Assembly (NCBI RefSeq): GCF_023614235.1
Contig: NZ_CP094264.1
Coordinates: 2,728,001-2,792,000 of the forward strand
Direction of reading: 5' to 3'
DNA: 64,000 nucleotides
Source of the DNA: Streptomyces sp. MRC013
GTDB taxonomy: Bacteria > Actinomycetota > Actinomycetes > Streptomycetales > Streptomycetaceae
A model generated the notes under the pieces. It saw nothing but the letters and a program-made list of their open reading frames with translations. It was not told the DNA's origin and ran no database searches. Positions within the stretch are counted from its first letter, which is position 1. Every line of letters starts with the position of its first letter. Shown here piece after piece: positions 7,995 through 16,819 of this stretch. Made by a program: the position numbers and the translations under genes.

Positions 7995-9517
7995 ATGGGG
8001 GGGCGTATGGACGAGATCCGGGCCACGGTACCCGCGCAGCGGACGGGTAGTGGCGGGGTCGCGGGCGCGGGCGCGGGGACGGCCGGTGCGGTCGGGGCCG
8101 GAGCTGCGGGCGGAGGCCGGATTCCGGTTGTGCCGGGGTTCGCACGGCACCCCGCCGGGGCGTACGGGCTGGGCGGGACGGGAGGGCCGAAGGCGTACGG
8201 CAAGGCCCTGCGTGAACGGGTGCCGCGCGCCGCGCACGACGTGCTGGCGCTGCGCGCCGGGCGGCCCGACGCGGTGCGTGCGGTCGAGGAGTCCAACCGC
8301 GGCCGGGTGCCCGCGTTGGCACCGATACGGGTCGGGCGCATGGTGGCGACGCCGTTCGCGTTCCTGCGCGGCACCGCCGGGCTGATGGCGTACGACCTCG
8401 CGGGCACACCGGTGACGGGCATAGGTGCGCAGATATGCGGGGACGCCCACGCGGCCAACTTCGGCCTGTACGGCGACGCGAGCGGCCGACTGGTCATCGA
8501 CCTGAACGACTTCGACGAGACCGTGGTCGGCCCGTGGGAGTGGGACGTCAAGCGGCTCGCCGCCTCCCTGGTGCTGGCCGGGCGGGAGACCGGGGCCGAC
8601 GAGGACGTGTGCCGGGCGGCCGCGTACGACGCGGTGGGCGCCTACCGGCGGACCATGCGGCTGCTGGCGCGGATGCCGGTGCTGGACGCGTGGAACGCCA
8701 TCGCCGACGAGGAGCTCGTCTCGCACACGGACGCGCGGGACCTGCTCGGCACGCTGGAGCGGGTGTCGGAGAAGGCCCGCCGCAACACGGGCGCCCGGTT
8801 CGCCGCGAAGGCGACGGAGGTCTGCGAGGACGGTTCGCGCCGGTTCGTGGACGCCCCGCCGGTGCTGTCGCGGGTGCCGGACGCGGAGGCCGCGGCGGTC
8901 GCCTCCGCACTGGGCCCGTACCTGGGGACGCTTCCTCCGGACCGGTTGCCGCTGCTCGCCCGGTACGCGATCCAGGACGTGGCGTTCCGCGTCGTCGGCA
9001 CGGGCAGCGTGGGCACCCGGTCGTACGTGGTGCTGCTTCTGGACCACCGGGGGAGGCGCTGGTGCTGCAGGTGAAGGAGGCCAGGCCCTCGGCGCTTGCA
9101 CCGTACCTGCCCGAGGCCGGGTTCGAGGTCGAGGACGCCGGGCACGAGGGGCGCCGGGTCGTACTCGGTCAGAAGCGGATGCAGGTCGTCAGCGACAGCC
9201 TGCTGGGCTGGACGACCGTGGAGGGGCGACCGTACCAGGTGCGGCAGTTCCGTAACCGGAAGGGCAGCGTCGACCCGGCGGCGTTGGCGGCCGACCAGGT
9301 CGACGACTACGGACGGATGACGGGCGCCCTGCTGGCGCGGGCACACGCGCACAGCGCCGACCCACGGCTCATAGCGGCGTACTGCGGCAAGAACGACGAG
9401 TTCGACGCGGCCGTCGCCTCCTTCGCCGTCGCGTACGCGGAGCGCACGGAGGCCGACCACGCCGACCTGGTCGCGGCCGTGCGGACCGGACGCGTCGCCG
9501 CCGAGCCGGGCGTGTGA
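7995..9517 (+). CDS. DUF2252 family protein (apparent 1-base frameshift)
   Basis: A large cytoplasmic protein of unknown function. The first part has GDAHAANFG and VIDLNDFDE (around residues 150-180), which resemble the catalytic-loop and metal-binding signatures of aminoglycoside-phosphotransferase-like kinases, so a kinase fold is a fair inference. The frame runs from ATG 7995 (or ATG 8007, four codons in) to YVVLLLDHRG and then stops. The rest (EALVLQVKEARPSALAPYL through YGRMTGALLARAHAHSAD) continues one frame over to 9517. One extra G in the run at 9049-9053 gives 507 uninterrupted codons with the expected family sequence across the joint, so the gene is probably intact in the organism. 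The N-terminal ~30 residues are Gly/Ala-rich and likely disordered. Confidence 0.85.
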
Positions 9518-9551
9518 CGGGTTGGGCGCCGATCGCCCGTAGTCTGGTCGG

Positions 9552-10502
9552 GTGACGACCCCGAGCGACGATCCGACCGGCGCCCCCTTGGACGAGGCCG
9601 CGGCCGCCGAACGGCCCCCGCAGTCCGGGCGGCAGGGCCCGACGACCGCCGCGTCCGGTGCTGAGGAGGCGCCCGGCGCAGCCGAGGCGGGCCGGCGGCA
9701 GGAGGCTCCCCAGGCGCGGCTCGCCCGTGCCGTGCGGGCGGCGGAGCAGGCGCTGATCGAGTTCGAGATCGCGGTGGAGACCTTCCGGGTCGAGGTGGAG
9801 AACTTCTCCCGGCTGCACCACCAGAAGCTCGGCCCGATGTACGCCCGCCTCGACGAGCTGGACGCCCTGATCGCGGAGGCGCGGGCGGCGCACACCGGTG
9901 ACCCGGAGGACCTGCGCAGGGCGCAGGAGGCCAGGGCCCTGGTGATGCCGATGCCGGGGGTCGACGAACTCTTCCACGGCTGGATCGACTCCGAGGGCCT
10001 GTCCCCGGAGGCCGCGGCCATGCTGAACGAGCAGCCCGTGCAGGCGCCTCGTCGGGTGCGGCCCGGCGACGAGGCGCGCAGGATCTACCGCGACCTCGTC
10101 CGCAAAGCCCACCCTGATCTGGCGGCCGAGGAGGCGGAACGCAAGCGGCGCGACGCGTTCATCACGCGCGTCAACGCCGCGTACGCCCGTGGGGACGAGG
10201 CGGGGCTGCGGCAGCTCGCCGACGAGTGGGAGGCGGGGCCGGCACCCGTCGTGCCGGCGCTGGGCGAGAGCGAGGAGCTGTACGCCCGCTTGGAGTGGCT
10301 GGCGCAGCGCAAGGAGATGCTGACGGTCGTCGCGCGCGAACTGGAGGAGAGCGCGATCGGCGCGATGCTGCGGATGGCACCGGACGACCCCGACCGGCTC
10401 CTCGACGAGGTCGCCGAACAGTTGCTGGCCCAGGTGTCCGAGCGTGAGGCGGAGCTCGCGGCGCTGACGACTTCCCCGTATCCGCCGCAGAAAGAGGAAT
10501 GA
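9552..10502 (+). CDS. J-domain-like (DnaJ-related) cytoplasmic protein
   Basis: A 316-residue protein starting at a GTG, 34 bases after DUF2252. Residues ~1-50 are Ala/Pro/Gly-rich and disordered. Residues ~55-130 are strongly helical and charged, probably coiled coil. At ~175-190 RDLVRKAHPDLA carries the HPD tripeptide that J-domains use to stimulate Hsp70 ATPase, followed by RRDAFITRVNAAYARGD, typical of helix III. The C-terminal ~90 residues are again helical and acidic. A co-chaperone role with DnaK is inferred from the HPD motif only. Its stop is 3 bases before the rhodanese gene, so the two form an operon. Confidence 0.75.
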   Translation: MTTPSDDPTGAPLDEAAAAERPPQSGRQGPTTAASGAEEAPGAAEAGRRQEAPQARLARAVRAAEQALIEFEIAVETFRVEVENFSRLHHQKLGPMYARLDELDALIAEARAAHTGDPEDLRRAQEARALVMPMPGVDELFHGWIDSEGLSPEAAAMLNEQPVQAPRRVRPGDEARRIYRDLVRKAHPDLAAEEAERKRRDAFITRVNAAYARGDEAGLRQLADEWEAGPAPVVPALGESEELYARLEWLAQRKEMLTVVARELEESAIGAMLRMAPDDPDRLLDEVAEQLLAQVSEREAELAALTTSPYPPQKEE

Positions 10503-10505
10503 CCT

Positions 10506-10850
10506 GTGAACTTCGCACCGCTGCCCGCCGTGCCCGCCGCGTCCGTGCCGGACGACGCCCTGGTCCTGGACGTACGCGAGGCCGACGAGTGGGCCGCCGG
10601 GCACGTCGAGGGTGCCCTGCACGTACCGATGAGCGAGTTTGCCGCTCGCTTCGGCGAGGTGACGGAGGCGGTCGCCGACGGACGGCGCGCCTATGTGATG
10701 TGCCGGGTCGGCGGCCGCTCCGCCCAGGTCACGCAGTACTTGGTGCAGCAGGGTCTCGACGCGGTGAACGTCGACGGCGGCATGGTCGCCTGGGAGGGCG
10801 CCGGCCGACCCATGGTGAGTGAACACGGCGGTCCCGCGACTGTCGCGTGA
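10506..10850 (+). CDS. Single-domain rhodanese-like sulfurtransferase
   Basis: A 114-residue rhodanese domain with VLDVREADEWAAGHVEGA (the conserved Asp-Val-Arg and Gly-His region) and the active-site loop CRVGGRS, whose Cys would carry the persulfide. The end has the usual NVDGGMVAW. It is a stand-alone cytoplasmic form, likely a sulfur carrier or thiol-redox protein; the substrate cannot be told. GTG start, 3 bases after the J-domain gene. Confidence 0.9.
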   Translation: MNFAPLPAVPAASVPDDALVLDVREADEWAAGHVEGALHVPMSEFAARFGEVTEAVADGRRAYVMCRVGGRSAQVTQYLVQQGLDAVNVDGGMVAWEGAGRPMVSEHGGPATVA

Positions 10851-11208
10851 CCGACCCCCGGACGGCACCGCGTGGGACACGGCGGTCTCCCCCGAGCTCG
10901 TGGAACTCAGAGAGGACCGCGGTGGTCGGGGCCGTCGAGGCCGGGGCCGGGGATCGGGGCTTGAAGCCCGGAGTCTGGGACCCAGGGGCGTCGAGACCGG
11001 GGACGCCGCAACGGGGAGCGTTGGGCTTCCGGGGTGTCGAGGCCGGAGGCGGCGGGTCCCGGTCCGCGCAGCCCGGGACCCGGGGCGTTGGGGTCGGGCG
11101 TGTCGGGGTTCGGCGCGTCGGGACCGGGGACGCCGGGGTTCAGGGGCGCTGGAGGCCGGGGTGGTGTGCGGCGCGCGCTGCAGGCACCACCACCGCCCCC
11201 CCGGCACG
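10851..11208. repeat. GC-rich degenerate repeats between convergent rhodanese and paaE genes
   Basis: The 358-base gap is filled with imperfect copies of short units around GGGGACGCCG, GGGGCGTCGAGA and GGGGTCGGGCGTGTCGGGGTT. Translation in any frame gives only Pro/Gly/Ala/Asp-rich sequence (PGPDAPNPD type). I see no gene. The repeats could fold into several GC hairpins and terminate both converging genes. Confidence 0.4.
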
Positions 11209-12270
11209 TCACCGGTCGAAGTCGAGTTCGACTTCCGGTGTCATCGCGTGTGACTGACACGCCAGCACGTAGCCGGCCTCCGTCTCCTCGGTCTCCAGCG
11301 CGTAGTTGCGGTCCATCCGGACCTCGCCCGAGACCACGAACGCCCGGCAGGTGCCGCACACGCCGCCCTTGCAGGCGTACGGCGCGTCCGACCGGCCGCG
11401 CAGTACGGTCTCCAGCAGAGCCTCGCCCTCCTGGACCGGCCATGTTCCGGACCGGCCATCCAGGGTCGCGGTCAGCGTGGCCGTAGGCACCTCGCCCGGC
11501 GTGGGGCGACGCGTCGTCGACGAGCCGTCGTCCACGTGGAAGATCTCCTGGTGGACCCGGTTCTTCGGCACGCCCAGGCCCCGCAGTGCCCGTTCTGCGC
11601 CCTGGACCAGCCCGAGCGGGCCGCACAGGAACCAGCCGTCCACCCCGTTCACCGCCAGCAGTGCCGGAAGGAGGCGGGCCAACCGCTCCTCGTCCAGTCG
11701 GCCGGACGGCAGCCCCGTCTGCTGCTCCTCGCGGGACAGCACCGTGACCAGCTGGAAGCGGTCGGGGTAGCGGTCCTTCAGGTCGGCGACCTCGTCGAGG
11801 AACATCGTCGACGAAGCCGTGCGGTCGCTGCGCACGAGGCAGAAGCGTGCCTGCGGCTCCCGCGCCAGCAGCGTCGCCGCGATCGACAGCACGGGGGTGA
11901 TGCCGCTGCCGCCGACGATCGCCGCGAAGTGCCCGGGCCGCGGCGGCAGGACGAACCTGCCCATCGGCTCCATGACCTCCACCGTGTCGCCGACGGCGAG
12001 TTCCTTCAGCGCGTAGGTGGAGAACTCGCCGCCCTCGACGAGCCGGATGCCGACGCGCAGCACCGGGTCCTCACCGGGGCCGGCGGCGCGCGAGCAGATC
12101 GAGTACGTGCGCCGGATCTCCTCGCCTTCGGCGGAGGTCCGGCGCATCGTCAGGTGCTGGCCGGGGACGTGGCGGAACGCCTCCCGCAGCTCTGGCGGGA
12201 CGGCGAAGGTGACGGCCACCGAATCGTCCGTGAGCCGCTCGACCTCGCTCACCCGGAGCGGATGGAACAT
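11209..12270 (-). CDS. paaE: Phenylacetyl-CoA epoxidase reductase subunit PaaE
   Basis: The NAD(P)H-dependent electron donor of the PaaABCE monooxygenase, which makes ring-1,2-epoxyphenylacetyl-CoA. Domains in order: FAD-binding ferredoxin-reductase domain (~1-105, with RTYSICS), NAD-binding domain (~110-230, with GGSGITPVLSI), and a C-terminal plant-type ferredoxin domain (~265-353) with CKGGVCGTC and a fourth Cys in LACQS binding [2Fe-2S]. Length (353 aa) is normal. It is the last gene of the minus-strand paaABCDE operon and begins directly after the paaD stop. Confidence 0.95.
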   Translation of the reverse strand: MFHPLRVSEVERLTDDSVAVTFAVPPELREAFRHVPGQHLTMRRTSAEGEEIRRTYSICSRAAGPGEDPVLRVGIRLVEGGEFSTYALKELAVGDTVEVMEPMGRFVLPPRPGHFAAIVGGSGITPVLSIAATLLAREPQARFCLVRSDRTASSTMFLDEVADLKDRYPDRFQLVTVLSREEQQTGLPSGRLDEERLARLLPALLAVNGVDGWFLCGPLGLVQGAERALRGLGVPKNRVHQEIFHVDDGSSTTRRPTPGEVPTATLTATLDGRSGTWPVQEGEALLETVLRGRSDAPYACKGGVCGTCRAFVVSGEVRMDRNYALETEETEAGYVLACQSHAMTPEVELDFDR

Positions 12271-12765
12271 CTACAACTCCTTGAAGTGGTCGAAGGGTTC
12301 GCGGCAGGAGGCGCAACGGCGCAGCGACTTGCACGCGGTCGAGGAGAACCTGCTCAGCAGCTCGGTGTCGGTCGAGCCGCAGTGCGGGCAGCGGATGGCG
12401 AGGGTGAGCGGCACGGGTCCGTCGGACCGCTGCCGTCGGGGTGGTGCTATGCCGAACTCGGCGAGCTTGCGACGCCCCTCGTCGCTGATGTCGTCCGTGG
12501 ACCAGGCGGGGGAGAGGACGGTGACGACCGAGACCTCCTCGACGCCCCGGTCGTGGAGGATCCGCTCGATGTCCGAGGACATCGCCTCGATCGCCGGGCA
12601 GCCCGTGTACGTCGGGGTCAGCTCGACCTCCACCCTGCCGGGACCGAGGACCCGCACGCCTCTCAGCACACCCAGGTCCTCCAGGGTGAGCACGGGCATT
12701 TCGGGGTCCGGTACCGAACCGGCAAGCCGGCTCAGCTCCTCCTCGAGCGGCGTCATGGTCACCAT
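12271..12765 (-). CDS. paaD: PaaD, Fe-S assembly factor for phenylacetyl-CoA epoxidase
   Basis: A 164-residue protein of the MIP18/DUF59 family needed for maturation of the epoxidase. Residues ~1-100 form the MIP18-like domain (SVPDPEMPVLTLEDLGVL, TYTGCPAIEAM). The C-terminal part has CPHCGS and CASCREPF, a likely zinc- or iron-binding site. Start is the ATG at 12765, overlapping the paaC stop in ATGGTGA. A continuous ORF joins paaD to paaC (540 codons), but that arises only from a frame error inside paaC; the two proteins are separate. Confidence 0.92.
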   Translation of the reverse strand: MVTMTPLEEELSRLAGSVPDPEMPVLTLEDLGVLRGVRVLGPGRVEVELTPTYTGCPAIEAMSSDIERILHDRGVEEVSVVTVLSPAWSTDDISDEGRRKLAEFGIAPPRRQRSDGPVPLTLAIRCPHCGSTDTELLSRFSSTACKSLRRCASCREPFDHFKEL

Positions 12766-13500
12766 GACGCTCCCGGGTGGCTGCGGTGCAGGTGCTGCAT
12801 CTCGGCGAGCATCCGCCCGAACGACTCGGTGTGCACGCCCTGTCGGCCGGCGCCGGCGCTCCACGCGGTCGTCCGGGGTCCTTCGGGAAGGGGGGAGGGT
12901 GGCCCGGGTCAGCACGGCGGAGACCGAGGTCAGCCAGTCGGACTCCAGCTCCCGCCAGTCGATGTCGAGGCCCTCGACGGGCCGGAACATCTCCCCGGTG
13001 AAGCGCCACAGCGCGTCGCAGGCCGTTCGCATCCGGCCGTGGCTCTCGGGGGTGCCGTCACCGAGGCGGAGCGTCCACTGCTCGGCGTGGTCCTGGTGGT
13101 AGGTGACTTCCTTGACGGCTTTCGCGGCCAGGCCGCGCAGGGCCTCGTGGACCTCGTCGTCCGGGCGCGCGTCGGCGGCGGCGAGGCGCCCGTACAGCAG
13201 GCGCTGGTAGGTGGAGAAGTACAGCTGGCGGGTGATCGTGTGCGCGAAGTCGCCGTTCGGCTGTTCGACGAGCTGGGTGTTGCGGAACGACCGCTCCTCG
13301 CGGAGGAAGGCCAGCTCGTCCTCGTCACCGACGAGGGAGAGCAGGAAGCGGGCCTGACCGAGCAGGTCCAACGCGATGTTGGCGAGGGCGACCTCCTCCT
13401 CCAGCACGGGCGCGTGGCCCGCCCACTCCCCCAGCCGGTGCGACAGCACCAGTGCGTCGTCGCCGAGCGCGAGGGCGGCGGTGTTCAGGGAGGTCGTCAC
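12759..13500 (-). CDS. paaC: Phenylacetyl-CoA epoxidase structural subunit PaaC (apparent 1-base frameshift)
   Basis: The non-catalytic ferritin-like partner of PaaA. It starts at a GTG overlapping the paaB stop (GTGA) and reads ALVLSHRLGEWAGHAPVLEE, LDLLGQARFLLSLVG and YHQDHAEQW, all typical of PaaC. Near the end the continuous frame turns into arginine-rich sequence. Removing one base from the G6 run at 12890-12895 restores LPLPEG and then the normal tail with GVHTESFGRMLAEMQHLH and a TGA at 12759. The corrected length is 246 aa, as expected. I take it as an intact gene with a homopolymer error. Confidence 0.9.
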
Positions 13501-13784
13501 AGGTGCTGCACCCCCTCGGGGATCTCGTAGAAGGTCGGGTGCCGGTAGGGCTTGTCGGCGGACGGCTCGAAGAACGGGTCCTTCTCGTCCGGTGACGACG
13601 CGGTGATCGCGGTGGCCGGGACGACCCAGATGGACACGCCCTCGTTGCGCCGGGTGTAGAGGTCCCGGGCGTTGCGCAGAGCCATCTCGGCGTCCGGGGC
13701 GTGCAGGCTCCCCGCGTGGGTGTGGGACAGCCCGCGGCGCGAGCGCACGAACACCTCCCACAGCGGCCAGTCGCTGGTCGTCAT
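13497..13784 (-). CDS. paaB: Phenylacetyl-CoA epoxidase subunit PaaB
   Basis: The small (95-residue) subunit that bridges PaaAC heterodimers in the epoxidase. The sequence is typical: [35 protein letters not shown] and a C-terminal [20 protein letters not shown]. The ATG at 13784 overlaps the paaA stop (ATGA) and its own TGA overlaps the paaC GTG, so the operon is translationally coupled. Confidence 0.96.
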   Translation of the reverse strand: MTTSDWPLWEVFVRSRRGLSHTHAGSLHAPDAEMALRNARDLYTRRNEGVSIWVVPATAITASSPDEKDPFFEPSADKPYRHPTFYEIPEGVQHL

Positions 13785-14770
13785 GCCGTCGCCTCCCCGG
13801 TGTCGCCGGACTCGTCGCCCTCGTTCCGATCGGTGTGCTTCGCGGCGTACGCGGCCGCGGCCTCCCTGACCCAGGCGCCCTCTTCGTGAGCACGGCGGCG
13901 CTGGGTGATCCGCTGTTCGTTGCAGGGGCCGTTGCCCTTGAGGACCTCGCGGAACTCCGTCCAGTCGATCACGCCGAAGTCGTAGTGGCCCCGCTCCTCG
14001 TTCCACCGGAGGTCCGGGTCGGGGAGGGTCAGGCCCAGGGACTCGGCCTGCGGGACGCAGATGTCGACGAAGCGCTGGCGCAGTTCGTCGTTGGAGTGCC
14101 GCTTGATCTTCCAGGCCATGGACTGCGCAGAGTGCGCCGACTCGTCGTCGGGCGGGCCGAACATCATCAGCGACGGCCACCACCAGCGGTTGACGGCGTC
14201 CTGCGCCATCTCATGCTGGGCCGGCGTGCCCCGCGAGAGGGCGAGCAGCGCCTCGTACCCCTGGCGCTGGTGGAAGGACTCCTCCTTGCAGACCCGGACC
14301 ATCGCGCGGGCGTACGGCCCGTAGGAGCAGCGGCACAGCGGCACCTGGTTGGTGATCGCGGCGCCGTCCACGAGCCAGCCGATCGCGCCGACGTCGGCCC
14401 AGGTCAGCGTCGGGTAGTTGAAGATCGAGGAGTACTTCTGGCGGCCCGAGTGGAGCTTGTCCAGCAGTTCGTCCCGGCTGACGCCCAGGGTCTCGGCGGC
14501 GCTGTACAGGTACAGGCCGTGGCCGGCCTCGTCCTGCACCTTGGCCATCAGGATCGCCTTGCGGCGCAGCGAGGGCGCGCGGGTGATCCAGTTCGCCTCG
14601 GGCTGCATGCCGATGATCTCGGAGTGCGCGTGCTGGGCGATCTGCCGCACCAGGGTGGCGCGGTACGCCTCCGGCATCCAGTCGCGCGGTTCGATGCGCT
14701 CGTCGGCGGCCACGGCGGCGTTGAACACCGCCTCGTAAGCCTCCTGCGAGTCCGCAGTCACTGCCGTCAT
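13781..14770 (-). CDS. paaA: Phenylacetyl-CoA epoxidase catalytic subunit PaaA
   Basis: The di-iron catalytic subunit (329 aa) that epoxidises the aromatic ring of phenylacetyl-CoA. Ligand motifs visible are [19 protein letters not shown] and [11 protein letters not shown], which supply the Glu/His/Asp residues of the carboxylate-bridged di-iron centre. [10 protein letters not shown] and [12 protein letters not shown] are also typical. It is the first gene of paaABCDE. A PaaR-type palindrome lies 15 bases upstream of the ATG, so repression when phenylacetyl-CoA is absent is likely. Confidence 0.97.
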   Translation of the reverse strand: MTAVTADSQEAYEAVFNAAVAADERIEPRDWMPEAYRATLVRQIAQHAHSEIIGMQPEANWITRAPSLRRKAILMAKVQDEAGHGLYLYSAAETLGVSRDELLDKLHSGRQKYSSIFNYPTLTWADVGAIGWLVDGAAITNQVPLCRCSYGPYARAMVRVCKEESFHQRQGYEALLALSRGTPAQHEMAQDAVNRWWWPSLMMFGPPDDESAHSAQSMAWKIKRHSNDELRQRFVDICVPQAESLGLTLPDPDLRWNEERGHYDFGVIDWTEFREVLKGNGPCNEQRITQRRRAHEEGAWVREAAAAYAAKHTDRNEGDESGDTGEATA

Positions 14771-14784
14771 CGGGCCCCCTACCG

Positions 14785-14798
14785 ACCGATCGTTCGGT
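14785..14798. promoter_or_regulatory. PaaR-type operator upstream of paaA
   Basis: ACCGATCGTTCGGT fits the core ACCG-NN-CG-NN-CGGT known for actinobacterial PaaR repressors. It sits in the 112-base divergent gap between paaA and the DUF5819 gene. The assignment to the TetR protein at 20965-21558 is inference. Confidence 0.7.
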
Positions 14799-14843
14799 TG
14801 AATGGCTTCAATGGTGAGTCGACGGCCCGTATGGTGTCAACCC

Positions 14844-14852
14844 TGTGGATAA
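14844..14852 (-). promoter_or_regulatory. DnaA box (TTATCCACA on minus strand) within a small inverted repeat
   Basis: An exact DnaA box in the paaA/DUF5819 divergent gap. It lies inside the inverted repeat CCCTGT-GGATA-ACAGGG (14841-14857), so it may instead be another regulator's site. Confidence 0.4.
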
Positions 14853-14882
14853 CAGGGGCGGAGAGACGCGGAGCGGGGCGGG

Positions 14883-15605
14883 ATGGAGTCGTACGACAAG
14901 TGGCGCGGACGCGCCCGGGGCGATGCCGGCGGTGAGAGCCCCGACCGCACCGGACTGGCGGCGCTCTCCCTGCCGTACCAGGTGGTGGGAGCCGTCGCCC
15001 TGGCGGTGATCGGACTGGTCGCCTGCTTCCACGTGGGTGTGGTGTTCCTGCACGTCGCACCGTCGAACACGCTGTCGAAGCGGTACGGCGGAACCGTCGA
15101 CGACTGGGTCATGCCGGAGTTCGAGCAGAACTGGAAGCTCTTCGCCCCCAACCCGCTCCAGCAGAACGTCGCGGTCCAGGTCCGCGCCGAGGTGGCCCGC
15201 GACGGCACCCGCGAGGTCACCCCGTGGATCGACCTGACCGCCGAGGACGCCGCGGCGATCCGCGGCAACCCCTTCCCGAGCCACGTGCAGCAGAACGAGC
15301 TGCGCCGCGCCTGGGACTTCTACGCCAACCAGCACGACGGCGACCGGGTGGACGCCCTGCGCGCGGGCCTCTCCGAACGCTACGTACGGCGCATCGCGAT
15401 GATGCGGCTGGAGGAACACCGGCTGGGCGGGAGGATCGAGCGGATACAGGTGCGCTCGTCGACCACGAGAGTGGCCGCTCCGCCCTGGAGCCGGGAGGAG
15501 ACCGACACGCGGCCGTACTACCGGGTCCAGCCCTGGTGGACGGTGACCGCCGCCGACCTGCCCGGTGGCGTGACCGGTGGCCGCACGGTGGAGGGGGTCC
15601 GGTGA
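14883..15605 (+). CDS. DUF5819 family membrane protein
   Basis: A 240-residue protein with one clear membrane helix (~residues 37-60, VVGAVALAVIGLVACFHVGV) and a large outside domain. Conserved-looking features are HVAPSNTLS, FEQNWKLFAPNPLQQN and WIDLTAEDAAAIRGNPFP. The FAPNPL segment is a hallmark of this family; the function is unknown. Its stop overlaps the GTG of the HTTM gene in GTGA, so the two are made together. The ATG at 14883 follows GGAGCGGGGCGG. It is divergent from paaA and interrupts the paa locus, but nothing in the sequence ties it to phenylacetate. Confidence 0.85.
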   Translation: MESYDKWRGRARGDAGGESPDRTGLAALSLPYQVVGAVALAVIGLVACFHVGVVFLHVAPSNTLSKRYGGTVDDWVMPEFEQNWKLFAPNPLQQNVAVQVRAEVARDGTREVTPWIDLTAEDAAAIRGNPFPSHVQQNELRRAWDFYANQHDGDRVDALRAGLSERYVRRIAMMRLEEHRLGGRIERIQVRSSTTRVAAPPWSREETDTRPYYRVQPWWTVTAADLPGGVTGGRTVEGVR

Positions 15606-16819
15606 ATCCGGGCAGCGCACTCCCGTCCGCGGGCCGCCGCGAGCGCCCCGACCGGCGTCTCGCCAGGGCCGTCCAGCGGCTCACCGGGACCGTCCTCGGC
15701 CCGTACCAGAGCGCCGTCGTCCGGATCGGCTTCGCCGCGACCTGGCTGGTCTTCCTCCTCCGCGAGTTCCCCCACCGCCACGAGCTGTACGGGCCCGAGG
15801 GCCCGTGGGGCTGGCACATGGCGCGGCAGCTGATCGCGGACAACCACTCCTTCAGCGTCTTGATGTGGACGGACTCCGTCCTGTGGTTCGAGGCCGTCTA
15901 CGCGGCCGCCGTGCTGTCCGGCGCGCTGCTGCTGGTCGGCTGGCGCACCCGGGCCACGTCGGCGCTGTTCATGGTGGGGGTCCTCTCGCTGCAGAACCGC
16001 TCCGTCTTCATGGGCGACGGCGGCGACAACGTCATCCACCTCATGGCGATCTACCTCGTCCTCACCCGCTGCGGACGCGTCTGGTCGCTGGACGCGCGCC
16101 GCCGGGCCCACCGTCCCGCCGGGACGGGGGCCGACCCGGCCGGGGTGGTGCTGTGGACGGTGACGGGCTTCGGTCTCGTGGCGGTGCTGCTGTTCCGCGA
16201 CAGGAGCGGCGAACCGTGGATCGTCGTCCTGCTGTGGCTGCTGTGGCTCGCCCAGGGCGCGTGGTGGCTGGTGTGCCGCCTCGCCCCCGGCCAGCCGCGC
16301 GTCCTGCTCGACGTCCTCGCCAACCTGCTGCACAACGCCACCCTCGCGGTGATCATGGCCGAGGTGTGCCTGATCTACGCGACGGCCGGCTGGTACAAGA
16401 TCCAGGGTTCGCGCTGGCAGGACGGCACCGCCCTGTACTACCCCCTGAAGCTGGACTACTTCAGCCCCTGGCCCGCCCTGTCCGGCCTGCTGGCCAGTGC
16501 CAGCCTGGTGGTCATGGCCATCACCTACGGCACGGTGATCGTGCAGGTGGCCTTCCCGTTCACCCTCTTCAACCGCCGGGTCAAGAACGTCCTGCTCGCG
16601 GTGATGATGATGGAGCACGCGGGGATCGCGGTGCTGCTCGGGCTCCCCGCCTTCTCCCTCGCCATGATCACCGCGGACGCCGTCTTCCTGCCGACGGTCT
16701 TCCTGCTGTGGCTGGAGGGCCGGGTCCGCCGCCTCGGGACGCGGCTGCGCCCCGGCCGGACGGCGGCGGGACGGGACCCGGCACCGGACGCGCCGGCCCC
16801 CCGTACCCTCGTCGGGTGA
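15602..16819 (+). CDS. HTTM-domain membrane protein (vitamin K-dependent gamma-carboxylase-like)
   Basis: A 405-residue polytopic membrane protein of the HTTM family, related to the membrane part of gamma-glutamyl carboxylase. Hydrophobic segments occur near residues 40-55, 95-120, 135-150, 180-200, 210-230, 260-285, 310-335 and 345-380. Family-like stretches are GPWGWHMARQLIADN, FMGDGGDNVIHLMAIYL and TAGWYKIQGSRWQDGTALYY. It starts at a GTG overlapping the DUF5819 stop and its own stop overlaps the next GTG. A vitamin K-type carboxylase reaction is not established for bacterial HTTM proteins, so the role is open; the DUF5819 partner probably acts with it. Confidence 0.85.
   Translation: MNPGSALPSAGRRERPDRRLARAVQRLTGTVLGPYQSAVVRIGFAATWLVFLLREFPHRHELYGPEGPWGWHMARQLIADNHSFSVLMWTDSVLWFEAVYAAAVLSGALLLVGWRTRATSALFMVGVLSLQNRSVFMGDGGDNVIHLMAIYLVLTRCGRVWSLDARRRAHRPAGTGADPAGVVLWTVTGFGLVAVLLFRDRSGEPWIVVLLWLLWLAQGAWWLVCRLAPGQPRVLLDVLANLLHNATLAVIMAEVCLIYATAGWYKIQGSRWQDGTALYYPLKLDYFSPWPALSGLLASASLVVMAITYGTVIVQVAFPFTLFNRRVKNVLLAVMMMEHAGIAVLLGLPAFSLAMITADAVFLPTVFLLWLEGRVRRLGTRLRPGRTAAGRDPAPDAPAPRTLVG

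Noticed and set aside
12271..13893. A PaaC-PaaD fusion protein (540 codons)
   Set aside because: The junction sequence is arginine-rich and unlike either protein. Removing one base at 12890-12895 restores the normal PaaC tail with a stop overlapping the paaD ATG.
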